Assembly (NCBI RefSeq): GCF_006494655.1
Contig: NZ_VHIM01000007.1
Span: 62,001 to 126,000 of the forward strand
Reading direction: 5' to 3'
Origin: Arthrobacter agilis
GTDB taxonomy: Bacteria; Actinomycetota; Actinomycetes; Actinomycetales; Micrococcaceae
DNA: 64,000 nt
Shown here: one piece after another, positions 34,439 through 42,254 of the stretch
Layout of the letters: every line of letters starts with the position of its first letter
Position numbering within the stretch: position 1 is the stretch's first letter
Translations under genes and position numbers: made by a program
The notes under the pieces: model-generated
Told to the model about the DNA's origin: nothing
The model's database searches: none
Seen by the model: the letters and a program-made list of their open reading frames with translations, nothing else

Positions 34439-36607
34439 ATGAGTGGAACCACGCCACGTGACCAGGGGCGGACCGCCGAGGCGACCGGTGGAACCGGCGA
34501 GCCCATCGGGGCTCGGGGAGCGCCGCCGACAGGTCCCTCCGGTGGAGCGGCGCACGCCCCGAACGAGGCACCGGTTGCTCCGAGTGCCGCTGGGTTCACG
34601 GTGGGCCGTCTGCTGGGCAGCGGCGGCTCCGCCGCGGTGTGGCTGGTCCAGGACGAGGGAGGTGGACGGTTCGCCCTGAAGGTTCCGCAAGCGGACCCGG
34701 GCCGGGGTACGGACGCCAGCGGTACCCCGCGAGGGGCAGCGCAGGAGGGCGCAGAATCCCCGGCGGGCGATGCGTCGGATCCGGCTGCACGCGGCACCAC
34801 CGCTGCCTCTCCCGTGATCGGGAGACGGAACCCCACGCCGGGACCCGCGCCGCACGTTCAGCCGCCACCCCGACATGGCAGACGGGCCGCAGCCACCGCT
34901 ACCTCGTCCTCGGGTCCGCCCCTGCAGGCGCCGTCCGTGCCTGTCCCACCGGCACCGGCCGGGTCCGTCGCCGGCTCTGCGCATCCGTCCGGCTCCGAGG
35001 CCGAGGACATGGCTCTCGAGATGCGCCTGCTGCGGAGGTTCGATCACGAGCACCTGCTCCGGATTCATCGCACGGTCGCCACCGATCGCGGACCGGCGCT
35101 GCTGCTGGAGTTCGCCGCCGGAGGCTCGCTCCTCGGCCTCCTGACCGCACGCGGTCCGCTCCCCATCGCGGAGGTGGTCACAGCCCTCGTGCCCATCGCC
35201 CAGGCGCTCGACTACCTGCACGGCAGCGGTGCGGTGCACGGGGACGTCTCGCCCGCGAACATCCTGTTCACGCAGGAGGGGAAGCCGCTGCTCGCCGACT
35301 TCGGGACGGGGAGACTCCTCGGGACACCGGATCGCGCGGCGCCGGGGACGCCCGGCTTCGTCGACCCGGCGCGGGGAGCCGCCTACGATCCCGGTGCGGA
35401 TGTCTTCGCCCTCGCTGCCGTGGCCTGGTTCGCGCTCACCGGTCGCATACCGGGACCTGAGCAGCAGCGGCCTCCGCTCGTGCTCATCGTGCCCGACGTC
35501 CCGCCGCCACTCGTCCAGCTCATCGAGGACGGGTTGAGTGCGGACCGGCGGCACAGGCCGGGCGCGGACGATTTCGCGCGTGTTCTGCTCGCCAGTGCCG
35601 CTGCCGATCCGGTGGATCTGGTTCCGGCGGTCCACGCCAGTGTTCGTCCCGAGCTTCTGACCCGCCGCTCCGGATCTCCCCGTGCGCCGAGTAAGCCGGC
35701 CTGGCAGCGCCTCCGCCTGCAGCGCTGGGGGCCTGACCGGTCGCGGCCGGCGCCCTCCGCCCGTTCGTCGGGTTCGGGCCGGGGTAGCTCGACCGTCGGC
35801 CGGGATGACACGACGTGGCGGCGTCTCGCGCTCCTCTCGGGCACTCTCGCCCTGCTCCTGCTGAGTGCAGGGATCGCCCTGACGATGGGAGGCGTGTCGG
35901 GGCCCGCTGATCCCGATCGGCTCAGCGCAGGCAGCAGCAGCAGCAGCACCAGCGCCAACAGCAGCAGTCCGGCGCCTGCGTCCTCCCCACGGCCTGTCGT
36001 CGGTGCGACCGGCCGCGCTGGACCGGGTGCCGCCCAGACGGGAGGCGCGGGGGAGTCGGCGAGCCGGGGAGGTGGAGGAGCGGAGGCACTGGACGCAGGC
36101 TCCGGCGGTGGCGGTCCGGGCGAGCCCGGAACGGATGATGGCCCTGGTGACCCGACCCGTGCGCTGGTCGGTCTCGCCGCACTCCGCGCCGCAGCCTTCG
36201 CAACGCCGGACGCGGAGATCCTCAGGCGGGTCGATGTTGCTGGATCGCCCGCGATGACGGCAGATCAGGACGCGGTCGAGGCGCTCGCCACATCGGACCG
36301 GCACCTTCCTGACCTGACGATCGCGATCCGCGACGCGGCACTCCTGGAGCCAGCGGAACAGGCCGCTCTCCCCGTGCTGCCGGGCGTACCGTACGCGGAC
36401 GCGGCTCCGGCGGACACGGACGTGGCCCTCGTGCGTGCGACGGCGGCGCTCTCCGCCTACACCGAGGAGAGCACCGATCGGGCGTCCGGCCTCCCTCCAC
36501 CGGCGCTCATGGCCGCCAGCCGGCAGGACCTCGTGTTCGTCCTCTGGAACGACGGCACCAGCACCGACGGGTGGCTCATCCACTCGGTGATCGAGGCGCC
36601 GGACTGA
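34439..36607 (+). CDS. Membrane-anchored Ser/Thr protein kinase-like protein with split N-lobe
   Basis: 722 residues. The kinase domain starts near residue 56 (VGRLLGSGGSAAVWLV) with the ATP lysine K81 in FALKVP. About 95 residues of Pro/Ala/Ser/Arg-rich sequence then separate it from the C-helix Glu (E194, ALEMRLLRRFDH). The catalytic loop is HGDVSPANILF (267-277), not HRDxKxxN. DFG is at 287-289 and TPGFVDPARG replaces the APE region. A membrane helix lies near 463-485. A poly-Ser/Gly linker and an extracellular domain of about 120 residues that I do not recognise follow. The Asp is kept, but the loop Arg and Lys are lost, so activity is uncertain. ATG 34439 follows TACAAC by 6 nt. Confidence 0.82.
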   Translation: MSGTTPRDQGRTAEATGGTGEPIGARGAPPTGPSGGAAHAPNEAPVAPSAAGFTVGRLLGSGGSAAVWLVQDEGGGRFALKVPQADPGRGTDASGTPRGAAQEGAESPAGDASDPAARGTTAASPVIGRRNPTPGPAPHVQPPPRHGRRAAATATSSSGPPLQAPSVPVPPAPAGSVAGSAHPSGSEAEDMALEMRLLRRFDHEHLLRIHRTVATDRGPALLLEFAAGGSLLGLLTARGPLPIAEVVTALVPIAQALDYLHGSGAVHGDVSPANILFTQEGKPLLADFGTGRLLGTPDRAAPGTPGFVDPARGAAYDPGADVFALAAVAWFALTGRIPGPEQQRPPLVLIVPDVPPPLVQLIEDGLSADRRHRPGADDFARVLLASAAADPVDLVPAVHASVRPELLTRRSGSPRAPSKPAWQRLRLQRWGPDRSRPAPSARSSGSGRGSSTVGRDDTTWRRLALLSGTLALLLLSAGIALTMGGVSGPADPDRLSAGSSSSSTSANSSSPAPASSPRPVVGATGRAGPGAAQTGGAGESASRGGGGAEALDAGSGGGGPGEPGTDDGPGDPTRALVGLAALRAAAFATPDAEILRRVDVAGSPAMTADQDAVEALATSDRHLPDLTIAIRDAALLEPAEQAALPVLPGVPYADAAPADTDVALVRATAALSAYTEESTDRASGLPPPALMAASRQDLVFVLWNDGTSTDGWLIHSVIEAPD

Positions 36608-36662
36608 GCGGTCCCGCGCGTCGTCCCCGGAGGACGGCGAACCGTCGCCTGCGCCCGGTGGT

Positions 36663-37559
36663 TCAGGAGTGCGTGAGGCGCCGGACCCACGACGCGAGTG
36701 ATTCTGGGGTCGGTTCGTCGAAGGTGAAGCCCGCCGCGGTCAGCTTCCGTGGTTCCATGCGGGTGCTCACGAGCAGGAGTTCGTAGCCGAGCTGTCCGAT
36801 CACCGCCTTCAGCAGGGATGCCGGCACCCGGAACCACACGGGTCGGCTGAAGGCCTTGCCGAGCGCGAGCGTGATGGTGTCCAGGGTGGCAGGAGTCGGC
36901 GCGCTCAGATTGACGGCGCCGGAGAGGGGAGCGGTGAGCAGGAACTCGAGTGCCCGGACCTCGTCGTTCAGGGAGATCCACGGCCACCACTGACGCCCCG
37001 GGCCGAGGGAGGTACCGGCGAAGAGTCGGATGGGGACCAGGAGGTTCGGTAGAGCTCCGCCGCCCTGTGCCATCACGATGCCGGTCCTCGGCAGCACCAC
37101 GCGCACGGAGTCGGGTGCGCCCAGCGCCTCTGCCTCCCACCGCCGGCAGATGTCGGCCAGCAGGGTCTGCCCGGACGCGGCGGCTTCCGTCAGGACGTCG
37201 TCGCCCCGATCGCCGTAGTAGCCGGACGCCGACTGGCTGATGAAGACCTCGGGCGGATGATGGGCCGCCCGCATGGCCTGCACCAGAGTCCGCGTGGGCA
37301 TGATCCGAGAGGAGTACAGCGTCTCCTTGTAGCTCCTGGTCCAGAGCCCGCCCGCGATCCCGGCGCCCGAGAGGTTGATAACGGCATCGGCGTTCTCGAC
37401 TGCGGAGACATCGAGTTCACCGGCCGCCGGATTCCATCGGATCTCCCGTGGTGCCCGGGGTGCACGGCGCACAAGTCTGGTCACCTCGTGATTCTTCTCG
37501 AGCTGACGGATGAGGGCTGTGCCGATGGTCCCGGACGCGCCGGCGAGGAGGATGCGCAT
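36663..37559 (-). CDS. TIGR01777-family SDR epimerase/oxidoreductase (YfcH-like)
   Basis: Extended short-chain dehydrogenase with the NAD(P) motif GASGTIGTALIRQL at residues 7-20. INLSGAGIAGG, SASGYYGDRGDD (the YfcH signature near 110) and the C-terminal DUF1731-like segment AFSRPVWFRVPASLLKAVIGQ...RMEPRKLTAAGF follow. The protein has 298 residues. The substrate is unknown. It matches the position of Rv2216 between lipB and dlaT in mycobacteria, and here the kinase and a hypothetical gene are inserted next to it. Confidence 0.9.
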   Translation of the reverse strand: MRILLAGASGTIGTALIRQLEKNHEVTRLVRRAPRAPREIRWNPAAGELDVSAVENADAVINLSGAGIAGGLWTRSYKETLYSSRIMPTRTLVQAMRAAHHPPEVFISQSASGYYGDRGDDVLTEAAASGQTLLADICRRWEAEALGAPDSVRVVLPRTGIVMAQGGGALPNLLVPIRLFAGTSLGPGRQWWPWISLNDEVRALEFLLTAPLSGAVNLSAPTPATLDTITLALGKAFSRPVWFRVPASLLKAVIGQLGYELLLVSTRMEPRKLTAAGFTFDEPTPESLASWVRRLTHS

Positions 37560-37692
37560 GCTCCCATCGAACCACTAGTCAGGGGTGAAAGGTACCGGGC
37601 ACCCGTTCACCGACCGGCGTCCCGTCCCCTACCCGGGCGATGACGGCGCGCTGAGGTCGTAGCGGCGCCCTCTCCGCGCAACGACCGGTGAC

Positions 37693-37732
37693 GACAGGGC
37701 GGCCCCGGACGCTGGTCCGGGGCCGCCCTGTC
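37693..37732. terminator. 18-bp hairpin terminator after osmC
   Basis: GACAGGGCGGCCCCGGAC (37693-37710) pairs perfectly with 37715-37732 around a 4-nt loop. It lies just downstream of osmC on the minus strand. Confidence 0.85.
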
Positions 37733-37749
37733 GATCCCTGCGATGCGAG

Positions 37750-38181
37750 TCAGCTGTTCAGCGTCGCGCTGAGCGAGATGTCCTTCACACCGGCGAGGGC
37801 CTGCGACACCGGGCAGCCCTCCTTGGCTGCCTGTGCGATGCGCTGGAAGTCCTCTTCCGCGAGTCCGGGCACCGAGGCTTCGAGGGTCAGCCGGATGGCG
37901 GTGATGCCCGTGCCGGGCTGGAAATCGACCTCCGCGGTCGTCTCCACCCGCTCGGGCGTGTTGCCCTCCTCGCCGAGGGCGTTGCTGAACGCCATGGAGA
38001 AGCACGCCGAGTGGGCTGCTGCGATGAGTTCCTCCGGGCTGGTCTTCCCCCCGGCATCCTCGGCGCGTGCCTTCCAGGTGACGTCGTAGGTGCCGAGGCC
38101 CGATGAATCGAGCGTGACCTGCCCCGATCCGGACGGAAGATCGCCGCTCCAGACGGTATGGGCTGTGCGAACGGTAGCCAT
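37750..38181 (-). CDS. OsmC/Ohr-family peroxide-detoxifying protein
   Basis: 143-residue OsmC-type thiol peroxidase. The two redox cysteines are in AAAHSACFSMAFSNAL (first Cys near residue 60) and EGCPVSQAL (second near 123). Several reports link this family to lipoyl-dependent reduction of organic hydroperoxides, using lipoylated E2 and Lpd as electron source. That makes its position next to sucB/dlaT and lpd notable. AAGGAG precedes the ATG. A strong terminator follows. Confidence 0.92.
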   Translation of the reverse strand: MATVRTAHTVWSGDLPSGSGQVTLDSSGLGTYDVTWKARAEDAGGKTSPEELIAAAHSACFSMAFSNALGEEGNTPERVETTAEVDFQPGTGITAIRLTLEASVPGLAEEDFQRIAQAAKEGCPVSQALAGVKDISLSATLNS

Positions 38182-38370
38182 GGTTCTCCTTGCTGTCGGA
38201 CGGACACGCTCTTCGCGTCCGGTGCTGCCCTCCCATCCTAGGGAGGCCCGGCGGCCACTTCCATCGCCGATGCGATCCGAACCTGGACGCTGTCGGCTCG
38301 GTCCCGGGTTCGACGGTGGGCGTGACCAGGGCCGGCCTTGTCACGGCGTCCGCTACGCGCCGGACCCGGA

Positions 38371-38490
38371 CGACGGGAGCTGGGCGCACGACCGGAACGA
38401 CGGGAGCTGCGCGCACGACCCGGACGACGGGAGCTGCGCTCCGGACCGGAACGACGGGAGCTGCGCGCACGACCGGGACGACGGAAGCCG
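38371..38490. repeat. 27-nt tandem repeat, about 4.5 copies
   Basis: CGACGGGAGCTG recurs at 38371, 38398, 38425 and 38452, exactly 27 nt apart, with a diverged fifth copy (CGACGGAAGCCG) at 38479. The period is a multiple of three, so a frame through it reads a 9-residue repeat of DDGSCAHDR type. No start signal supports translation. Copy number is likely variable. Confidence 0.9.
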
Positions 38491-38517
38491 CCTCCCCGAG
38501 GGGGAAGCGGCTTCCGT
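38481..38517 (-). terminator. terminator after sucB, fused to the last repeat copy
   Basis: ACGGAAGCCGC (38481-38491) pairs with GCGGCTTCCGT (38507-38517), with a secondary CCCC/GGGG pairing inside. It lies 38 nt downstream of the sucB stop. Its outer arm is the diverged last unit of the tandem repeat. Confidence 0.7.
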
Positions 38518-38554
38518 GAGACGTCAGTGAGACGTCAGCCCCGGCATCCCCTGC

Positions 38555-40411
38555 TCAGAGGCCGAGGTCCGGCTCGAACGCGCCGCCCTCGAGCCGCGCC
38601 TTCAGCGTCTGCAGGAACCGACCGGCGTCCGCACCGTCGACGAGGCGGTGGTCGTACGTGAGGCTGAGGTACATCATGGAGCGGATCGCGATCGTGTCGT
38701 CACCGTCGGCGCCTGTGATCACCACGGGGCGCTTGACGATGATGCCCGTCCCGAGGATGCCGACCTGCGGCTGGTTGATGATCGGGGTGTCGAAGAGTGC
38801 TCCGGCGGAACCGATGTTCGTGATCGTGAAGGTGCCGCCCGACAGTTCGTCGGGACCGATCTGTCCGCTGCGGGTGCGTGAACCGACGTCGGCGATCTTC
38901 TTGGCGAGCCCACCGAGGTTGAGATTTCCGGCGTCCTTGATGACGGGGACCAGCAGGCCCTTCTCGGTGTCGACCGCGATCGCGAGGTGCTCTGCGTCGT
39001 GGTACGTCACTTCCTTCTTCTCCTCGTCGAAGGAGGCATTCAGCTTCGGGTGCTGCTTGAGCGCCTCGGTGACGGCCTTCGAGATGAACGGGAGGAAGGT
39101 GAGCTTCGCGCCGTTCTGCGCCTGGAAGGACTCCTTCGACGCGGTGCGCAGCTTGGCGATCCTCGTCATGTCGACCTCGATCACCTGGGTGAGCTGGGCC
39201 GAGACCTCGAGTGATTCCCGCATGCGCTTGGCGATGGTCTGGCGGATCCGGGGTGCCTTCTCGACCGTACCCCGCAGCTTCGACGGCTCGACCGCCGGGG
39301 CTGCTGACTTCGAGGACGCGGCGGGCGCCTGAGCTTCGGGAGCGGGCGACGACGACTCGGCCGGTGCCGCCTTCTGCGCCTCCGCGGCTTCGAGGACATC
39401 CTGCTTCCGGATGCGTCCACCGACGCCGGTTCCCTTGATCGCGGAGAGGTCCACGTTGTTCTGGTTCGCCAGGCGCCGGACGAGCGGGGTCACGTACGCC
39501 GAGGCGTCCGAGCCGCCGCTGTCTGCGGACGAGGTGTCGGCCTTCTCCGCAGGAGCCTCCGACGGCTTCTCGGGTGTCTTCTCAGCTGCTGCGGGCTGCT
39601 TCTCGGGTGCCTTGCCGGCTTCGGCGTCGGGCTCCGAGGTGGCGTCCTCACGACCGGCTTCCTTGTCCGCTCCGGGCTTCTCGGTCGGTGCGTCGTCGCG
39701 CTCCTCCGCCGGCGCCGCGGCCAGAGGTTCGCCGGAGCCCGCTTCGGCCTTCTTGGGGGCTGCCGCGCCCGAGCCGATGATCGCGAGCACGGCGCCGACC
39801 TCGGCGGTCTCGTCCTCGTTCACGCGGATCTCCTGCAGCTTGCCGGCCACGGGGGACGGGATCTCGGTGTCGACCTTGTCGGTCGATACCTCGAGGAGCG
39901 GCTCGTCGACCTCGACGTCGTCACCGACGGCTTTCAGCCAGCGTGTGACGGTTCCCTCGGTGACACTCTCACCGAGGGCGGGGAGGGTCACTTCGGTACC
40001 CTCGCCGGCGCCTTCGTCACTGCTGTCGTCGCTGCTGTCTGCACCGCCTGTGGAGGAGGGGGCCTCGGCCTCGGGCGCCTTCTCCTCGGGCTGGTCCGCG
40101 GACTCCTCTGCCGACTCCTCAGCCGGTGCGGCGTCCGCGGCCGGAGCTGCGTCGTCGGAGTCACCGCTTCCCGAACCGTCGCCGATACGCACGAGCGGAG
40201 CGCCGACCTCGGCGGTCTCGTCCTCGGCGACCAGGATCTCCTCGATCACGCCGGCGATCGGAGAAGGGATCTCGGTGTCGACCTTGTCGGTGGACACCTC
40301 GAGGAGGGGCTCGTCGACCTCGACACGGTCACCGACCTGCTTGAGCCAGCGGGTGACGGTGCCTTCGGTGACGCTTTCACCGAGAGCGGGCAAGTTCACG
40401 GATTCAGACAT
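38555..40411 (-). CDS. sucB: Dihydrolipoamide acyltransferase E2 (DlaT/SucB type) with two lipoyl domains
   Basis: E2 core of 2-oxoacid dehydrogenase complexes; in actinobacteria this protein serves the PDH complex and is called DlaT. Two lipoyl domains carry [12 protein letters not shown] with lipoylated Lys43 and Lys179. Each is followed by an acidic Ala/Glu/Pro linker. A peripheral subunit-binding domain (about 310-345, [22 protein letters not shown]) precedes the acyltransferase domain, which ends with the catalytic His588 in [13 protein letters not shown]. The protein has 618 residues. It is 150 nt downstream of lpd. The E1 gene is not in this window. Confidence 0.95.
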   Translation of the reverse strand: MSESVNLPALGESVTEGTVTRWLKQVGDRVEVDEPLLEVSTDKVDTEIPSPIAGVIEEILVAEDETAEVGAPLVRIGDGSGSGDSDDAAPAADAAPAEESAEESADQPEEKAPEAEAPSSTGGADSSDDSSDEGAGEGTEVTLPALGESVTEGTVTRWLKAVGDDVEVDEPLLEVSTDKVDTEIPSPVAGKLQEIRVNEDETAEVGAVLAIIGSGAAAPKKAEAGSGEPLAAAPAEERDDAPTEKPGADKEAGREDATSEPDAEAGKAPEKQPAAAEKTPEKPSEAPAEKADTSSADSGGSDASAYVTPLVRRLANQNNVDLSAIKGTGVGGRIRKQDVLEAAEAQKAAPAESSSPAPEAQAPAASSKSAAPAVEPSKLRGTVEKAPRIRQTIAKRMRESLEVSAQLTQVIEVDMTRIAKLRTASKESFQAQNGAKLTFLPFISKAVTEALKQHPKLNASFDEEKKEVTYHDAEHLAIAVDTEKGLLVPVIKDAGNLNLGGLAKKIADVGSRTRSGQIGPDELSGGTFTITNIGSAGALFDTPIINQPQVGILGTGIIVKRPVVITGADGDDTIAIRSMMYLSLTYDHRLVDGADAGRFLQTLKARLEGGAFEPDLGL

Positions 40412-40561
40412 AATGTGCCCGTTTCTCCTTCATAGATCGTTCCTGACAGCTGGTCGACGAGCGGGACCCGTCCAGCTGGGCGTGCGTGAAATTCCTGGTT
40501 CCGAGCTTAGTCCACGCCCTCGGAGCGTGGACCAGGCCCGTTCTGTTGTGGGCCGCCCGCC

Positions 40562-41944
40562 TCAGCCGTGCAGCGGCTTGCCCGCGAGGGCGAGGTGCGC
40601 CTCGCCGAGCGCCTCGTTCTGCGTCGGGTGCGCGTGGATCAGCGGAGCGACGTCCTCGGGGTACGCCTCCCAGTTGACGATGAGCTGCGCCTCGCCGATC
40701 TGCTCACCCATCCGGGACCCGAGCATGTGAACGCCCACGATGGGGCCGTCCTTCTCGCGAACGAGCTTCACGATGCCGCCCGTCCCGATGATCGAGCTCT
40801 TGCCGTTGCCTGCGAGGTTGTACTCGTGGGTCAGCACGTTCTCGTCGCCGAACTTCTCGCGGGCCGCCTTCTCGGTGTAGCCGACGGAGGCGATCTCGGG
40901 GTCGCTGTAGGTGACCTTGGGGATGTTGAGGTCGGAGACGACGACCGGCTTCTGGCCGGCGATCTCCTCGGCGACGAAGATGCCTTGCTGGAACCCGCGG
41001 TGGGCGAGCTGCAGGCCGGGGACGATGTCACCGATCGCGTAGATGCTGCCGACGCCGGTGTGCAGGCGCTCGTCGGTGATGACGAAGCCGCGGTCCATCG
41101 TGAGGCCCGCCTCCTCGTAGCCGAGGTCCTGCGTGACCGGCCCGCGTCCGACGGCGACGAGCATGAGGTCGGCCTCGAAGGTCTTGCCGTCCTCGAGCGA
41201 GACGACGACGCCGTCGTCGTTCTGCTCGACGGACTTGAAGCGGGTGCCCGTGTTGAACGCGATGCCGCGCTTCTTGAAGGCGCGTTCGAAGTTCTTCACG
41301 ATCGAGGCGTCCTCGTTGGGGACGAGCGAGGGGAGGGCCTCGATGATCGTGACGTCGACGCCGAAGGACTTCCAGACGGACGCGAACTCGCAGCCGATGA
41401 CGCCGCCACCGAGGATGATCGCCTTCTTGGGGACGAAGTCCATCGTCAGGGCCTGGTCCGAGGTGATGACCTTGCCGCCGATCTCGAGACCGGGGAGGCT
41501 GCGGGAGAAGGAGCCGGTCGCGAGGATGATGTGCTTGCCGGTGTAGACGGTGCCGTCGACGTCGATGGTTGTCTGCGAGGCGAGCTTGCCCGATCCCTCG
41601 ATCACGGTGATGCCCTTGGACTTGATGAGCCCCTGCAGTCCGCGGTACTTGCCGGCGATGATGCCGTCCTTGTACGCGTTCACGGCGTTCATGTCGATGG
41701 ACTCGAACGTCGCCTTCACTCCGTACTTCTCGGCATCGCGGGCGCCGTCGGCGATCTCCGCGGAGTGGAGCAGCGCCTTGGTGGGGATGCAGCCGTTGTG
41801 CAGGCAGGTGCCGCCGAGCTTCCCCTTCTCGATGAGCCCCACGGTGAACCCCAGCTGCACGGCGCGAAGGGCCGCGGCGTAACCGCCGCTGCCTCCACCG
41901 AGTACCAGGATGTCGAATTCTTGCGCAGTTGCCGATTCGGCCAC
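40562..41944 (-). CDS. lpdA: Lpd, dihydrolipoyl dehydrogenase (E3)
   Basis: FAD-dependent disulfide oxidoreductase that reoxidises dihydrolipoyl groups with NAD. FAD motif GGGSGGYAAA, redox cysteines 47 and 52 (GGTCLHNGCIPTK), NAD-binding ILGGGVIGCEFAS, second FAD motif SIYAIGDIV and C-terminal catalytic HAHPTQNEALGE. The protein has 460 residues. The GTG start has GAGGGAG 8 nt upstream. A possible -10 (TAGGGT, 42058-42053, minus) would give a leader of about 105 nt. With sucB it forms the E2-E3 pair, and LipA/LipB in the window make its cofactor. Confidence 0.96.
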   Translation of the reverse strand: MAESATAQEFDILVLGGGSGGYAAALRAVQLGFTVGLIEKGKLGGTCLHNGCIPTKALLHSAEIADGARDAEKYGVKATFESIDMNAVNAYKDGIIAGKYRGLQGLIKSKGITVIEGSGKLASQTTIDVDGTVYTGKHIILATGSFSRSLPGLEIGGKVITSDQALTMDFVPKKAIILGGGVIGCEFASVWKSFGVDVTIIEALPSLVPNEDASIVKNFERAFKKRGIAFNTGTRFKSVEQNDDGVVVSLEDGKTFEADLMLVAVGRGPVTQDLGYEEAGLTMDRGFVITDERLHTGVGSIYAIGDIVPGLQLAHRGFQQGIFVAEEIAGQKPVVVSDLNIPKVTYSDPEIASVGYTEKAAREKFGDENVLTHEYNLAGNGKSSIIGTGGIVKLVREKDGPIVGVHMLGSRMGEQIGEAQLIVNWEAYPEDVAPLIHAHPTQNEALGEAHLALAGKPLHG

Positions 41945-42254
41945 TTGAACGCTCCCTCGCGTGGTCTGTTGACGCGCCGGGCGCGTCGGTTGATAGATCG
42001 TTGGCTGGTGCGGTCGCAGAGCGGTCGCGGTGCTTCGTGTGCTTTGTTTTTCACCCTATCCCCAGTTGTAGCCGTCATCCACCTGAAGTCGTCGGTGTCC
42101 GTTCGGTTCGTACCCGGATGTGCGCAGGGTCACGCGTGCCGGTCCGCCCGCGTCGGTCCACCCTCGGGTGGTCGGGCAGTGCGGGGCGGGGGCGGGGATG
42201 CCGGGCCTGGTCGGCGGGACCCGCGCCAGGGCGGGTCCCGCCGACCGGCTGCCG
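41945..42254. other. 310-nt gap between lpd and pepA
   Basis: It contains the lpd ribosome site and leader, the possible lpd -10 element TAGGGT (42058-42053, minus strand) and the pepA terminator hairpin (42209-42246). I see no gene in it. Confidence 0.6.
42209..42246 (-). terminator. 16-bp hairpin terminator after pepA
   Basis: Arms 42209-42224 and 42231-42246 pair perfectly (core GGCGGGACCCGC / GCGGGTCCCGCC) around a 6-nt loop. It lies 8 nt past the pepA stop. Confidence 0.8.

Larger units (their letters stand above)
38182..38554. other. 373-nt gap between osmC and sucB
   Basis: The gap holds the osmC upstream region on the right of its start, a 27-nt tandem repeat (38371-38490) and the sucB terminator hairpin (38481-38517). 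An open frame across the repeats on the plus strand has no ribosome site and starts inside osmC, so I do not call a gene. Confidence 0.6.

Noticed and set aside
34337-36583. 748-codon antisense frame over the kinase gene
   Set aside because: Mirror of the GC-rich coding strand, Arg/Gly-rich, no ribosome site or domain; the plus strand has a clear kinase.
38090-38530. 146-codon plus frame through the 27-nt repeat
   Set aside because: Begins inside osmC, no ribosome site or promoter; the repeat translates in every frame because 27 is divisible by three. Kept only as a repeat.
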